Shown one piece after another: positions 11,707 to 23,749 of a stretch of DNA of 64,000 nt (positions within the stretch are counted from its first letter, which is position 1; each line of letters begins with the position of its first letter). A program made the position numbers and the translations under genes. The stretch covers positions 87,356,370-87,420,369 of the forward strand of contig NC_080671.1 in the NCBI RefSeq assembly GCF_030247195.1, given 5' to 3'. The notes beneath the pieces were generated by a model, which saw nothing but the letters and a program-made list of their open reading frames with translations, was not told the origin of the DNA and did no database searches. This stretch comes from Topomyia yanbarensis (taxonomy: Eukaryota; Arthropoda; Insecta; Diptera; Culicidae).

Positions 11707-11986
11707 GTTTGTGGTAGTATTTGGCGTTGCAAAATTAAGATTCAACTGAGAAAGCTTGGAAAGGCCTTGGAAAACGAAAAAAGCAGTTTTTTCTCACACC
11801 ATTGGAAAAAACTTCATGAAAATTAAACAATGTATTCGGGACGTTGGTAGAGCACTATTGATTGATTTTCATGAACATTGAGAGAGAAGTGTGACAAAAG
11901 CTGCTTTTTTCGTTTTCCAAGATGGCCGCTTTTCCAAGCTTTCTCAGTTGAACCTTAATTTTACAACGCCAAATACTACCACAAAC
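11707..11986. repeat. Foldback repeat with ~125-bp arms
   Basis: The left arm (11707-11832) and right arm (11862-11986) are inverted copies. Both contain GTTTGTGGTAGTATTTGGCG, TCAACTGAGAAAGCTTGGAA and GGAAAACGAAAAAAGCAG. The spacer is about 30 bp. The right arm carries a 5-bp insertion (GCGGCCATCTT against GGCCTT). There is no coding capacity. Confidence 0.85.
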
Positions 11987-12433
11987 CGCAACCGTTTTAG
12001 AAATTTGGACCATTACCGTTACACGGATTATTCGCGACATTTTGCGATTCGCAAAGTTACAGTGTTGAATCTTTTTAAACAATTGAAAAAAGGTGTTCTG
12101 GACCACATTTTTGGTTGAAAAAACTCGTATACTACTTTTAGTACCTAACAATGTGCTGCCTAGAAACAAATTGTCTGACCTTTGTAACTAAGTTATTCTA
12201 CGCCGAACACCACCGCGCAACGATTTCGAACTACAGATAGAAGGCGTAAAGAGTTTGCGTTGTCGCGACCGCGCATGGACCAATATGTATGTTGCAGCTT
12301 TTGTCGCATTATCAAGGATAATGAATGAATGCACGCATGGTAAACATTTAGTCAGCCTATAACTTTGAATTCAATGTGATGACTTATGCATATTTATAAT
12401 CTATCGATTGCAATCAATGCTGGCTACACTTAA

Positions 12434-13336
12434 CCGTTGTGTGTCCAACGCGGTACCCGGGTGCCTTTTTAAGTTTCAATTAATGAAATTCCCATGTTTT
12501 GCCTATAGCTGGAAATTGAAACTTTGTGACATCTTAGAACATTACTAAGTCAAGCTTTTGTGTTAATAATATTATTGATATAGTAAGGGGGGGGGGGGTG
12601 AGGTGGGGCTCCTGAATTTTTTTACTACGTAACAGGCCGACGTGGGTACCCGGGTACCCACAAAACTGAAATGTCAATAACTAAGGCAATTTCTAACCGA
12701 TTTGGACACTTTTGGGTGTTTTGGATTCAAGAACTCATCCACTTTGAGACTTGGTAAAAATGAATCGGGTTACTTCATACAGTTCCCGGGAATCCGGATT
12801 TCCGGAAGCAGGTTCCACTGATGGGATACAATTTGTGAACTTCAATGGAATACTAGCAATATGGGTATCAAAATTCTTGGAATCTCATCAGTAGTCTGTA
12901 TCTCGTAGTTTTGGAACCATTTGGTGATTTGACCCCGGAACGGACATTCCGGAGCAGGTTCCCGTGGGGCCGTGAGTGGCCATTCCATTCCAATTCCATT
13001 TTTCAAATTGCCATATGGTCCCGTAACAATAAATAACATACTTCCGAGACAATTTGAAGAGTTTTGATACTCATATTGCTAGGACATTATTAAAATTTAC
13101 AAATCATTCCCTAGTACTGGAACATTGCTCCGGAAAATCCGGATTACCAAGAACCAGAAGTATTAATCCAGTTCCAGTTTTGCAAAATCAAAAAGTGGAC
13201 GAGTTCCTGAATTCAAAACATCTAAAAGTGTCCAAATCGGTTAAAGGAAGCCATAGTTATTCGCATTTCAATTTGTGGGTACCCGGGTACCCACGTTGGC
13301 CTGTTAAAGGTGTTTTTTTTGTTGGACACATAACTG
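12434..13336. mobile_element. TTAA-flanked foldback element, 903 bp
   Basis: The element is bounded by TTAA (12430-12433 and 13337-13340) with similar inverted ends, CCGTTGTGTGTCCAAC and CAGTTATGTGTCCAAC. Inner inverted arms of over 130 bp (about 12630-12765 and 13170-13312) share AACCGATTTGGACACTTTT and other blocks. Each arm holds the perfect palindrome GTGGGTACCCGGGTACCCAC (12642-12661 and 13275-13294). The TTAA boundaries suggest piggyBac-type mobilisation, but no transposase is encoded. Confidence 0.78.
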
Positions 13337-13529
13337 TTAATGGACGAAAGTTTTTTTTGTTCATTGGAAATTTGTCTTTTCGTTGAATTCAAAGATAATG
13401 GCTGAATAAGTAAAGAAATCTTAATTCCTTCGTATTTATATGACTTTTTTGTAATGTTTCAATGAACATAGTTCATATTTCCAGTAGGGCAGCCACGGAA
13501 ATGATAGTGAAATAGTTAGTGACGTTTCT

Positions 13530-13609
13530 TTTGGTCTAATGTCCATTCGGTCTAATGTCCATTCGACCTAACGTGCATTCGGCCTATGTCCATTCGATCT
13601 AATGTCCAT
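13530..13609. repeat. 16-bp tandem repeat, ~5 copies
   Basis: Variants of TCGGTCTAATGTCCAT repeat about five times, one with a deletion. Confidence 0.9.
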
Positions 13610-16180
13610 TATTCATAGATGCATTTCAACTTACTACATCTGCACACTGCTACATCTGCGTAATGCATTTCCTGGTGTACTTACGGAATTCTTACGGAAT
13701 ATAATACTGATACTTGTATATACTTAGTGTTGTTGGAGCCAGATTAGCTTGGGCAAGCTCAATTATATTTCTATATTGGAACTTCGTTACTCAGATTCAG
13801 GAGATCAATTCTTTTGTTGTTGTTTCGAATAATTGACGTAATATTGTGGCAGCCTCCCTGCTAGGCCTATCCTAAGAAAAAACGAAACACAAAAAAGACT
13901 TATCGGCGGAAACCTAGAAACCGTCATAACCCTCCGACTCCGCGGGTTCCCATCTGTTGTGTATTGTATTTCCAAACCAATTCATGAAGCCCACCATATG
14001 CAAGTAGCGCCAAACTCAAACCTACCTCGACTTTGCGATGCGAGCGCGAAATATAAGAATGGCGCGCATAGATCAAATTCAGGAATGCATGAAAATATGA
14101 CGGCACTCAGCAGTGCTGCGCTCCTTTGAAGTATGTTCGTTATGTTCGTTCATCCGATTGAATCAGTGTTCTTCGTTCGCATGTGACTGTGTAGCAACCG
14201 GGAGCATCTCCCGAACAAATGACTACATCATAGCATAGCAAAACGACTTTTTCGAAGTTTGATAGTTCTTCCTACCCAGGCAGTGCGCACTGTTCGGTTT
14301 TCTTTTGTTATTTTATGAATGAAACCGTACCTCTTCCTCGCTTCGTTTCTCTTTATCTCTCTCTCCCACCATGCTACCTAGTCCTGCTGCTGGAAAGGAG
14401 TTCTACTCCTCGCCGAAGCACAGCCAACCACCCAACTAACCAACCAACCAACCAACCGGTGAGAATATTAGAAGGATCAGTGTAACGAACAGGAAAAACG
14501 GGAGATAAAAATGCACTGCACAACCGAAAAGAAGCTTACTTCTGACTGCCTTTATGGTTGCTCGGTCGGTTGGTTTGGTAACTTTGTGTAATTCAAAGCG
14601 CGGAAAATGCTACCGTCAAAAAATAGTCCGATTAGTCATTCTTCATGTAGAAAAGGTACCTACTATTTTTAGTCTACCACGGGTGGCGCGCATCGGCGTT
14701 CGCCCAGTTGGACTAAATGATCGGAAATAATCCTTTGCGCCGTTTAGTGACTGTCAGGCAAACTGGCTACTGATCAAAGAACTAAAGTAGAGTGTGTGGA
14801 TGACTAATCTGTTTTTTTTCCTTTGCCAGATCCTCTCTTGGTTTTTAGCCCTGCAAAAGCGGCAGTGGATAATGAATCGTAAAATAACTCACAGATGGCA
14901 TGGGATTTACTGGCTGTTGGCTTGTCCCGTAGTCTTCGGCGAGGAGAAAGGCATGCTGTGAAAGTGAGGAGAAAAATCGAATATTTGTATGTTTTTTACA
15001 ATTTTTTGTTCTACCCGCATCCTCATCATCAGAACGGACAAAGCAGGCAAATGAAGCCGGGATTCCGGCTCGAAAGTACATTAATCCTCGAAAATCTATC
15101 AGACCATGAAATTGGACAATGCGTGCCTTCGGAGAGTGGCACAGGGAAAAAAACGGGATTTACAATAGTATCGATACAACAACAGTTGGTTCGACAGATT
15201 TTTTAAAACGTGGCGCAGAATCAATACATGCACTGCTTGTCGAAGTTTTTAATAAAGACACTTCTTTCGGTCGCCAACCTCACTCCCGACCGGCACAGAT
15301 GCGAAGTGACAGTTGATTATTCCGTTTGGCCCTTGCGTGTCCAGAGCAGACATTTTATAGAGGTTGCACAGAGAGGTGGTACGGGTGTTGGATTTTATCA
15401 TTGAATTGGTACTGTTGATTTCAAAAAGTTCGTCATGAAAGGGTTGAATTTTTATTTATTTGAATTTGAACATCGATTGAGTAACCATTTAGCAGAATGG
15501 GGGTCGATTGTTGTCGTAATATGGCTGTATGAGTACTTTCCAATTAATTACTTCCAGAGTTTACAATTTTCGCATTCGTGAACAGAATAAGGCGATATTT
15601 CACCTACTTCGACCAGCAATAAAAAAGCAAACATATGATGCAATATTGTTTGCTCTCCAACTTTTCTCGACAAGACAGCATTGGATCTTATCTTTTCGCG
15701 GTATAATATGAGATGATATTTTCGCGCCTAATGTAAAACTGCCGTATAACTAATGGTTTCGCAAAAATTCACAAAAATGAGTAGATACAGATCCTTAGAA
15801 TGAAAATACTGCAATAATGTGGAGAAATAAATTCTATAATGTAATATATTAATAGTTTTTCTTGAACTTAATTTATCACGAGGTTCGAAGCTGCGAAATT
15901 ATCACGCTTCCATACTGCATTGTCAGCAAATTCTCGTAATTTCCTGAATGGTGAAAAGTTGGGTCCGTGCCTACTAAGGATGAAAAAGCTGTGCGATAAA
16001 CTGCTTATCGTGAGAATGAGCGAATATTTTAACCTCTGATTACTTCCTTTGAATTGAATCTAAAAATTCTCAAATTGAATCATTTTTTTTTCTTTTTCCA
16101 ATGCTATTCGTATGGTGGTTTGGGGTTCGCAGTAACAACACATACCGGTCAATTGTTAATTTGTTTCAACTTTTTATACT
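13610..16180. other. No recognisable gene
   Basis: Mostly unassigned. About 13.9-15.4 kb has higher complexity and fewer repeat phrases and could be host intron or regulatory DNA. Open frames up to 103 codons near 14.9 kb show no recognisable domain or splice context. An imperfect (AACC)n run lies at 14423-14458. Confidence 0.45.
14423..14458. repeat. (AACC)n microsatellite, imperfect
   Basis: Repeated CCAA/CCAAC units ending in four clean CAAC copies. Confidence 0.85.
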
Positions 16181-17315
16181 GACGAGGAATAAAGTTTAGG
16201 GTCTTCGACAAAGTTTTGGAAATGCTCGTAGTGAAGATTTTTTTTCAGCTTGTAGAACTAAAGGTTATCGATTTATAAAGCATTTTCTGTGGCCACCCCC
16301 TTAAATTTAGTTTTTATTTTATATAACTCTCTCTACTGTGACTTTTCGTTAAAACGATGTTCCAGACAAATATTGCAGTCTTAAAACTACGTAATTTTGT
16401 TGAAGACCGTAATGTAAAAATACTCATTCGTTTCAAAGTTATTGAAGATTTTTATATTTTTTCACACCAACTTCAACTACGTATAAGAATGAAAGGTGCA
16501 AACAAAATGAACGAGTAGGCACTATTTTCAATGATCAGACTATGGTAAGAAGATTGGATTCGTGGCACTCTAGAACCCTATGTATAGGGTAAACCAAATT
16601 TTTCATGTATTTTTATTTTTTCCCTATGAAAATAACAAAAAAAATTTTTTCGTAAAATTTCATAATTCATGGTATGGCAATCTTTTGTAATCATTAAATT
16701 CATTATGGCATGTGTATTGGAATATATATATCAGTTTGGGATTCCCAACGATATTTAATATTCCACATTTTTGCTCCCACGTTTATAAAATCAGAAATAA
16801 TCACGTATAAGTGCAAATAATACTTGTAATTGAATATAAAACCAAGAATTATTAAAAAAAGGCGAAGATATTTTTTTGCTGATTTTTGTATCGAACGACT
16901 AAAAAAAAGATAAAGGAAGCTTGCTCTATTCATAGGGTTCTAGAAGGCCAAAGATGAAACCTTCTTACCTTTATTGTGCATAGTCTAGACATTGAAGAAA
17001 GTGCCTGATCGTGCATTTTGTTTTGCACCTTTCTTTTACGAAGTTGAACTTGGCGTAGAAAAATGTTAAAATTTCCAATAACTTTGAAACGAATGAGTAT
17101 TTTTACACACAATCTTCAACAACATTTGTCTGGACGTTTGCAAGAAAAGTTACAATGCAAAAAGCTTTATTAGAAAACTAAATTTAAGGAGGTTGCCATA
17201 GAATACGCCTAATAAATCGATAACCTTTAGTCCTACAAGTTCAAGTTCTTCAATGAAATTTTTCAGTAGGAGTATTTCTAAAACTTTGTCCAGGACACCA
17301 ACTTTCTGCCTCGTC
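16181..17315. repeat. Long inverted repeat, ~400-bp arms
   Basis: The left arm (16181-16588) and right arm (16926-17315) are inverted copies along their length. Shared phrases include AATACTCATTCGTTTCAAAG, GACTAAAGGTTATCGATTTAT (with one change), CTTAAATTTAGTTTT and TCTAGAACCCTATG. The roughly 337-bp spacer is AT-rich and unrelated. No transposase is present. It is probably a non-autonomous DNA element with very long terminal repeats, but clear target duplications were not identified. Confidence 0.82.
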
Positions 17316-17399
17316 AGGACAAAAAGTATTTTTTTAGTTCGATCACAGTAAGCCATGCCTAATTTTAACATTTATCGCACTGGGGGTTATATTCATACG

Positions 17400-18210
17400 A
17401 ACAATTTCTCCAAAGACACCCTGTGAATATATTCGATGGTTCGGCTCTTGTGAATTAAGTTCACGTTTTTGGCGTTTCCGGCCACTGGCCCTTTGAGTAG
17501 GCCAGGTCCACCGGCGGGGCTAATTGGCTCACTAAACGGACAATGGTGCTGAGAACGGGTATTGGTATCGGGAGAAATTCCGCCGCCGTGAAACTCTCAG
17601 TCGGAGTAAGGTGAGGTCATATTCGCGGACTATCGATGTAGATCGTGACAAAGCTGGGATTTAATTAACTCACGAAAATTCAAAGCGAAAAGGCATTAAA
17701 TAGCTCATGAGCTACATGGCTTCCAGTAATTTACCGCTGGAGAATATCCGAGTGAAGTGGTTAAATGTCTCAAGTACAGAAAGTATTAAAAGGACGTATT
17801 AGATGGAGAGAAAAGTCGGAAGCTAAATAGGTGGATCAAGCGAGGCTCCGAGTTTATTGTAGAAAACTCTTGAGCAAAAGAAAGAGGCGATGGGAAACCA
17901 CAACAAGCCCAACCACTTTCCTCCCAAATTAAACCTTGATGTAGTTCCTTTGGGGGAAGTTTAGGTGTAAGTGTAAGTGAATCGCACACAGTGTCTAAAC
18001 ACTACAGGCCAGCCTTTTGAAGTTTTTCTACCTTACTATAAAAAACACACACACACACACATACATATATAAATAGCACATAGCACAGCAACTCTTGTGG
18101 TAGTCGAAAACAGAAACGAAGTGTGACGTTGCAAATATTATAGAGCAAATCCAAGTGATGGGCGGTTTCTTTATCCAAGAAGTGGTGGATAGCACACACG
18201 AACGCTTTAT
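17400..18210. other. Unassigned, possibly 5' part of the LINE that follows
   Basis: The stretch 17460-17960 is more GC-balanced than its surroundings and lies just upstream of LINE endonuclease remnants in the same orientation. It may be that LINE's degraded 5' region, but no motif proves this. Confidence 0.3.
18045..18062. repeat. (AC)n microsatellite
   Basis: Nine AC dinucleotides, continuing into an ATACATATAT tail. Confidence 0.9.
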
Positions 18211-18214
18211 GGTG

Positions 18215-19980
18215 GCCACCAGAGCAGCACAATTGGATGCTGGACACACTAATTGGCTCGATACTCGGACGAATGCCGGTTGTTATAGGAGGAGACTAAC
18301 GCTTGGGCCGTGGAGTTGGATAGCAGGATGACCAACGAAAGAAGTTACACCTTGTTGGAAGCCCTGGAAAAGCAGGATGTAAGACTGTGCGACGAAGGTT
18401 CCGCTACCACATTCCGTAAGGACGGTCGGTGAGCCATACCCGACGTAACATTTTGAAGTTCGTCGTTGATGGATACTATGAATTGCTCACTAGTACACAC
18501 AACGACCACCAGGCGATCCACTATACCATTGGTCGGTGGAACTGTACTCTAAGGCGGAGCACTGCGACACGGGTCGAAGCACCTCGTGTAAACAGCACCA
18601 CTCCAATTCCGAACGCTGAAAGGCTGTCGGAATCAGTAGCGAGGGTTTTTGACGTAACAATGCCGAGGTAATTGGATCCGAGAAACTAACGGCCTCCGCC
18701 GTATTGGTGAAACAAAAGGTTCCGTACCCTCCGTGCCGCCTGCTTTAAAGCCACAAGACATGGTCAGATAGCATCATCAGAGGCGTAAGGTAATATTCCG
18801 AGTGACCAGGGCCGCTTTTTAACGTGAGATAATGTTGAGCAAGTCTACCGGCTATAAGGGGCTGTGCAGAGAAGTAGACGCTAACCCCTGGGACACCGCT
18901 TACCGTGTCGTGTTGGCCACGATCAAGGGTCCAAAGACGCCAAGTGAAATGTGCGCTGAGAAAATGAAGATTATCGTGTTTTATTCTTTCCCGAAGCACG
19001 ACCCAATCTTATGGCCGCCTACACTGTACGTCGGTACAGACAGTGGCAATGCTGGTAACAATCGAGTCTCCAACAACGAGCTCCTTTTAGTGGCAAAAGG
19101 GCTGAAACAGATGAAGGTTCCCGGTCTGGACGGTATCCTCAACGTGGCACTGAAGACCGGCGATCCTAGCGTTTCAGGATAGTCCTACAGAAATGCCTGG
19201 ACGATGGCAACTTCCCGGATAGATGGGAGATCCTGGAAGCTGGTGTTGTTGTCAAAATCAGGGAAGCCACCAGGAGATCCAGCATCGTATGGGCCTATAT
19301 GTCTATTGACTACACTTGGCAAACTTCACGAAAAAGTCATCCTTACACTGAAAGTGAGTACGGGCTATCGCAGAAGCAGTTTGGATTCCGAACAGAGATT
19401 TCAGCGGTATATCGAGTTGAAGAACATGTTCAACAGCGCCAGCTGAGTGGCTATCGCCGAAATGCTGCACAGTTGGAGCTGGTTCACCACTAGACGGAGC
19501 TACTGGTCAGCAAACATAAAAAATCCAACGTATCGTGGCCGGTGCCGATGGACCCTCAATTCCATCGAAGCGTGGACCCTCAATTCCATCGAAGAAACCC
19601 CGATCGATTAAATTTCAATAGCCACGTCGATTAAGCAGCGAGGACAACTAACACGGTGGTAAGAATCATGCCAAACATCGGAGGAGCAAGAAACATCTCC
19701 GGGTGGGTGGTCATCCTCATTACGTTTCGCCTAATGACTGTTCGTGTCGCTAGTGCAATTCCGTTGGAGGCGGTATGCCTCATTTCCAGGATGATCCCTA
19801 TCTGCATCACTTTGTCTGAGGATATGGAATGCTACCTGCGTAAGAGTACTCGAAATGCAAGAAGACTGGTCATAGCAGAATCGTCGTTGAGTGGTGTGAG
19901 ACGAAGTACTGATTTCGGATCGTTGAGGCGCCATTGTACCGGAAGTTATGCCTCACTCGGAATTGCTGGACCGGCCTAGG
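18215..19980 (+). pseudogene. R1/LOA-group LINE ORF2 remnant (endonuclease, RT, C-terminal parts)
   Basis: Successive frames on the + strand show the end of an APE-type endonuclease (MPVVIGGD, then NAWAVELDSR after a frameshift, DVRLCDEGSATTFRKDGR, and THNDHQAIHYTIGR). The N-terminal part of the reverse transcriptase follows (VAKGLKQMKVPGLDGILNVA, LLSKSGKPPGDPASYGPICL, LGKLHEKVIL). The catalytic RT core is deleted. Downstream come DRLNFNSHVD, VRIMPNIGGA and MTVRVASA...RMIPICITL, typical of the region after the RT in R1- and LOA-like elements. Several stops and frameshifts make it non-functional. The minus-strand relic at 62.8-63.8 kb is a related element. Exact clade was not resolved. Confidence 0.85.
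19549..19594. repeat. 22-bp direct repeat, 2-bp spacer
   Basis: TGGACCCTCAATTCCATCGA followed by AG occurs twice (19549-19570 and 19573-19594), inside the LINE remnant next to its internal deletion. Confidence 0.9.
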
Positions 19981-20452
19981 CATCGTACCAGTTTGCCAGC
20001 GGATGAGAAAATAGACAGGAAAACAGCGGAACTCGTGCTGCAAGAACGAATGCCCAGGAGTACTAGCAGGCCGCTTCTGTGAACGGAATTGCTGGCCGCA
20101 TATGGCGCATTGAGATGCCGTCCATTTACCATCAGGTTACTTTCTCCATCGAAGCGAATACAGCAAACATGCGGAATCCGAATAGCGAACATGATGTGTA
20201 CAGTACAGTTATGAGTGGGCAGGAAATCAGTGAACTAGCAGCAACAGCTAGGAGTTGAGAGTTGTAAATGCGTGAGCACAACCCTTCTTCGGAGTAGTCA
20301 TATCCAGTGATCCCGAGGCATGAGGAGAAGAGATAGTCCAAGTAAACTTGGGCGGAATTTTCTGCCAACCCTACTTCCTTGTGTGATACGTTCAGGGCCT
20401 GTTCGTAGGTTTTTGACCTAGACCTCTATAAAAAACACGCAGATATACATAC
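19981..20452. other. Unassigned, possibly further LINE debris
   Basis: GC-balanced sequence with no clear motif. It may be the degraded C-terminal part of the LINE upstream or an unrelated fragment. Confidence 0.3.
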
Positions 20453-21247
20453 TAGGGCATAGCAAAAATAATTTTTTATGTGTTCTCAAAGGCCCCCCCT
20501 CGCATATTGTGACAAATGTCCAAGTAAACTCTATGGGAATATATGGAGGAAAAATATAGGAGAATCCGGGTATATTCGGACCTACCTAAAAAAATCGCCC
20601 TTATAGATGTGAAAAGATTTATCGGTCTAAGGTTCTAATTGTTAATTTGAAACCTCAGCTACATTTTAGTGCCATAAAAGTTCATTTGCACCACTGCATG
20701 GCAGCGCTAGGTGACGATTTGTAAAACTCTACCTTTTTCCATCCTTTTACAATGACCTCCCTACGGGGCAATTCAGACATTCATTTTTTTGCAATGGAAT
20801 TATATTTATCAATGAAATATTTATGGAAGAAACTCTTTAAGAAAAAAAAAATAAATTGCATTACAAAAACACAGCTGTCGATTGGCGCATCATGTATTTC
20901 CATTGCTGGTGGTTGATGGAATAGGGGGCCAAATGGCGCCGTACGCTCATTTCCCACAAAAGTGGTGAACGTCTTAAAAATATCTGTGTTTTTACCCAAA
21001 CAAAAATCATTCCATAAAATGGGAGCCTCAAGCTTTCCAAAACATTTATCTGTTATTTTTTCACATTTATTTTTTTCTTTAATCCCGGTTTTACTATTAT
21101 AATGATCTTTGTTTTGAGGATGGCAAAAAATGAAATACATCGTGCTGAAATTTGGCATCTGAGCTTACTTTGACATTTGTTACAATATTTAGGGGGGTCA
21201 CTTTGAGAATTCAAAACTAGGTTGGGGTGTTTGACGGTATTGCAAAC
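20453..21247. mobile_element. Inverted-terminal element, copy B of the dispersed repeat
   Basis: The left end (TAGGGCATAGCAAAAAT...CTCAAAGGCCCCCCCT...ATTGTGACAAATGTC) matches the inverted right end near 21160-21242 (GACATTTGTTACAATATTTAGGGGGGTCACTTTGAG...). The interior 20575-21020 is an inverted copy of 6.1-7.4 kb. Related single ends lie at 23690-23746 and 57877-57967. No open transposase frame survives. Confidence 0.7.
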
Positions 21248-22160
21248 ACCATCAAGCATATTGCATGCATTAGTGCTACAGAACCTCTGACAGACAATTA
21301 CTTTAAGATGATTATTGCATTACTCCTCGATAGTGGCGCATCGAGGAGACCGAGCGGGCTTATGGGTCTTTTTTATGTTATATGTCTTTTCATACTCTGC
21401 GCCAACCCATACTAACGCTCAACCACTAACCTTTGCACGCTGACGTGGTCGGCTGGCGGGTCGACGTGGATTGACTTCTACTGTGGGCTGTGTTTAATGG
21501 CATTATTACACAGCTTAATGGCAGTATTGCTGGAGGGGCTCGCAGTGGGGGTCATTGTGTGTCCATTTATCGGTTGACTTCGTCAACGTGCACATTTCAT
21601 TAATACATCAGCAGAAATCTATTAGTTATCGTTTTGTAGTTTTTGGTACTAGTTTACAATTGTCATGTGCTAGTCGTATGTCTATCTGTGTATGTGTTCG
21701 TCTGAATATTTGTGATAGTTGGGTCAGGGAATGGATGCAGAACTGGCGTATATGATAGAATAGTGGGTAATTCTTCCGGTGTTCTATTTGTGCACTCGAT
21801 TCTATTCATTCGGGAAGGTTAGACTGTATAAATTAAGGAACAATTAATTTACCGACGCACGTGAATCGTCCATTCTCGGTCAGCATAGCATGATGAAAAT
21901 CTAACATAATGCAATTGTCGTTAATGGTAAATAAACAACATTTGCATGAGTTAAAGTAGTTTGCTTTTATGTTACAGCTGTTTTTCTATTCTATTTCATT
22001 AGTCTGTTCTTTTGTACATTTATTAGTTTGCTTTTCCATTACTCATGTATACCGAAATACTATCGGTCAATTTATGCACTTCTAATGAATCTCTGCATCT
22101 TTTTTTCTTTATTCGGCATGTTATGATTCCTTTTATTAGTATACTCTATACTTTATCTAT
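21248..22160. other. No recognisable gene
   Basis: Unassigned sequence. I saw no supported exon or transposon end. Confidence 0.5.
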
Positions 22161-23560
22161 ACTAATATAGGTGCAACCGCAGAAACGCTCGTGGTCTTCG
22201 CGATAACACAAACACAAACAAACAAACGCGACCATGCAATTGCAATCCTCTACACATACGCCTGCGATTTCGCCAACATTAAAACACCCCGGTAGTTAAG
22301 TAAACGTAGCACCTATAAACTTACAAACGCGGTCTCAAACACGATCTTGAAACGGTCACGTCCGGAAGTCAAACCGTGGTCCTAGCAGCTTAGAATAATG
22401 CCTCCAGATGAACCAAAAATGACGCTCATACTCATAGACAACACGTTTCATGGCGACAACGACCTGGAACTCTAGTGATATGGGACAACTGACTCTTCTA
22501 CCATCTGTACCATACACTAAAAATAAAGCATCAGATTCACGGTCCGCGCGCGATCATTCGAAAATACACGCTACTAAATTATAAAATCGAAATTATACAC
22601 GCAAAATCACGTACACGTGACAAACACATTAACATACAAATATTTGATCCCTTCGCGACAATCCACGGTACCTACACCCGCAATTTCGCAAACATGATAA
22701 CATCCCGGTGATAACGTCTCAGTGCTTATAAATTTTCAAATGCGGTCTCAATCGTGATCCTAAAAACTCGCGCTCGCACGATCATGAATTGATCACTTCC
22801 GGATGTTTTTATCTTTGATATCAGCAGACTAGGTCCATGCCTTCAATGGACCAATTAAAAAAGATAGCTCTTATATTCACTGGACACCACGTTACATGGC
22901 GACATGACCGGGAATTCCAGTGATATGGCGTAACTTACTCCCTGCCAGAATGTGAACTGTACACCGAAAACTAACTATCATAATGAAGGTCCGCGTGACC
23001 ATCCAAGAACGCACGTGTATATAGGAATGGCCACACGGTTACAAAATCCAGTCTTGCACACGCGAAGTCACATGAACGCGAGCACACGTGACAAACACGT
23101 TAACATACGAACGCTTAAGCCCTTCGCGATTCACAACGCACACCTAATACCACCCGATAATAAGGAGATTCATTCAGTAGGACCAATAAAAAAAAATAAA
23201 GCTCATATCCATTAGACAACACGTTCCATGGCGACATCACCGGGAACTCTAGTGATATGGAAGATCTCACTCTCTTTTAGCATCTTAGCCGTACACCAAA
23301 AATAAAGTATTAGATTCACGGTCCGCGCGCGATTATCCAAGAGCACACGCGAATATGCGAAAGGCACACGGATATAAAATAGAATTTATACACGCGAAGT
23401 TGCATACACGTTAGCACACGCGATATGCAAACGCACACGCAATCGAACACGTTAACGTACAAATGCTTTAGCACTTTGCGATGATACACGCGATCGCGAG
23501 TCCCTACGCCAGCGCATACCTGAACCGTATAATGACAGAATCACGGCCCGCTACAATTGG
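22160..23560. repeat. Tandem repeat array, ~440-bp unit, three to four diverged copies
   Basis: Two landmark phrases recur in order. ACACGTT(T/C)CATGGCGACA with GG(A/G)A(A/C)T(C/T)(C/T)AGTGATATGG occurs near 22440, 22884 and 23219. TCACGGTCCGCGCGCGAT (or a variant) occurs near 22541, 22984, 23317 and 23541. Spacing is about 444 then 334 bp, so one unit carries a deletion. The array is rich in ACACG and CGCG words compared with its surroundings. No protein is evident. Confidence 0.75.
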
Positions 23561-23689
23561 CCTAAAGCAGTGTTTTAGTGGGCGCCATTGCCTGTCTCGT
23601 CTGCTAATTGTAGTATGTGATTCTGACGGGGAACCCTTCCGAGAACCTAGCTCAACAGCTTTAGTAGGACAACTCTTGAAAAAAAAATT

Positions 23690-23746
23690 GGGGGGGGGGG
23701 GGGTCACTTTGAGAATTCAAAACTGTGTGATTTTTGCAATGCCCTA
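23690..23746. repeat. Solo terminus of the 20.45-kb element family, with a 14-G run
   Basis: A run of about 14 G leads into GTCACTTTGAGAATTCAAAA and ends TTTTTGCAATGCCCTA, the reverse complement of the TAGGGCAT(A/T)GCAAAAA end at 20453. The partner end was not found nearby. Confidence 0.7.
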
Positions 23747-23749
23747 GGG

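Noticed and set aside
14895..15206. 103-codon open frame
   Set aside because: No recognised domain, overlaps an open frame on the other strand, and lacks splice context.
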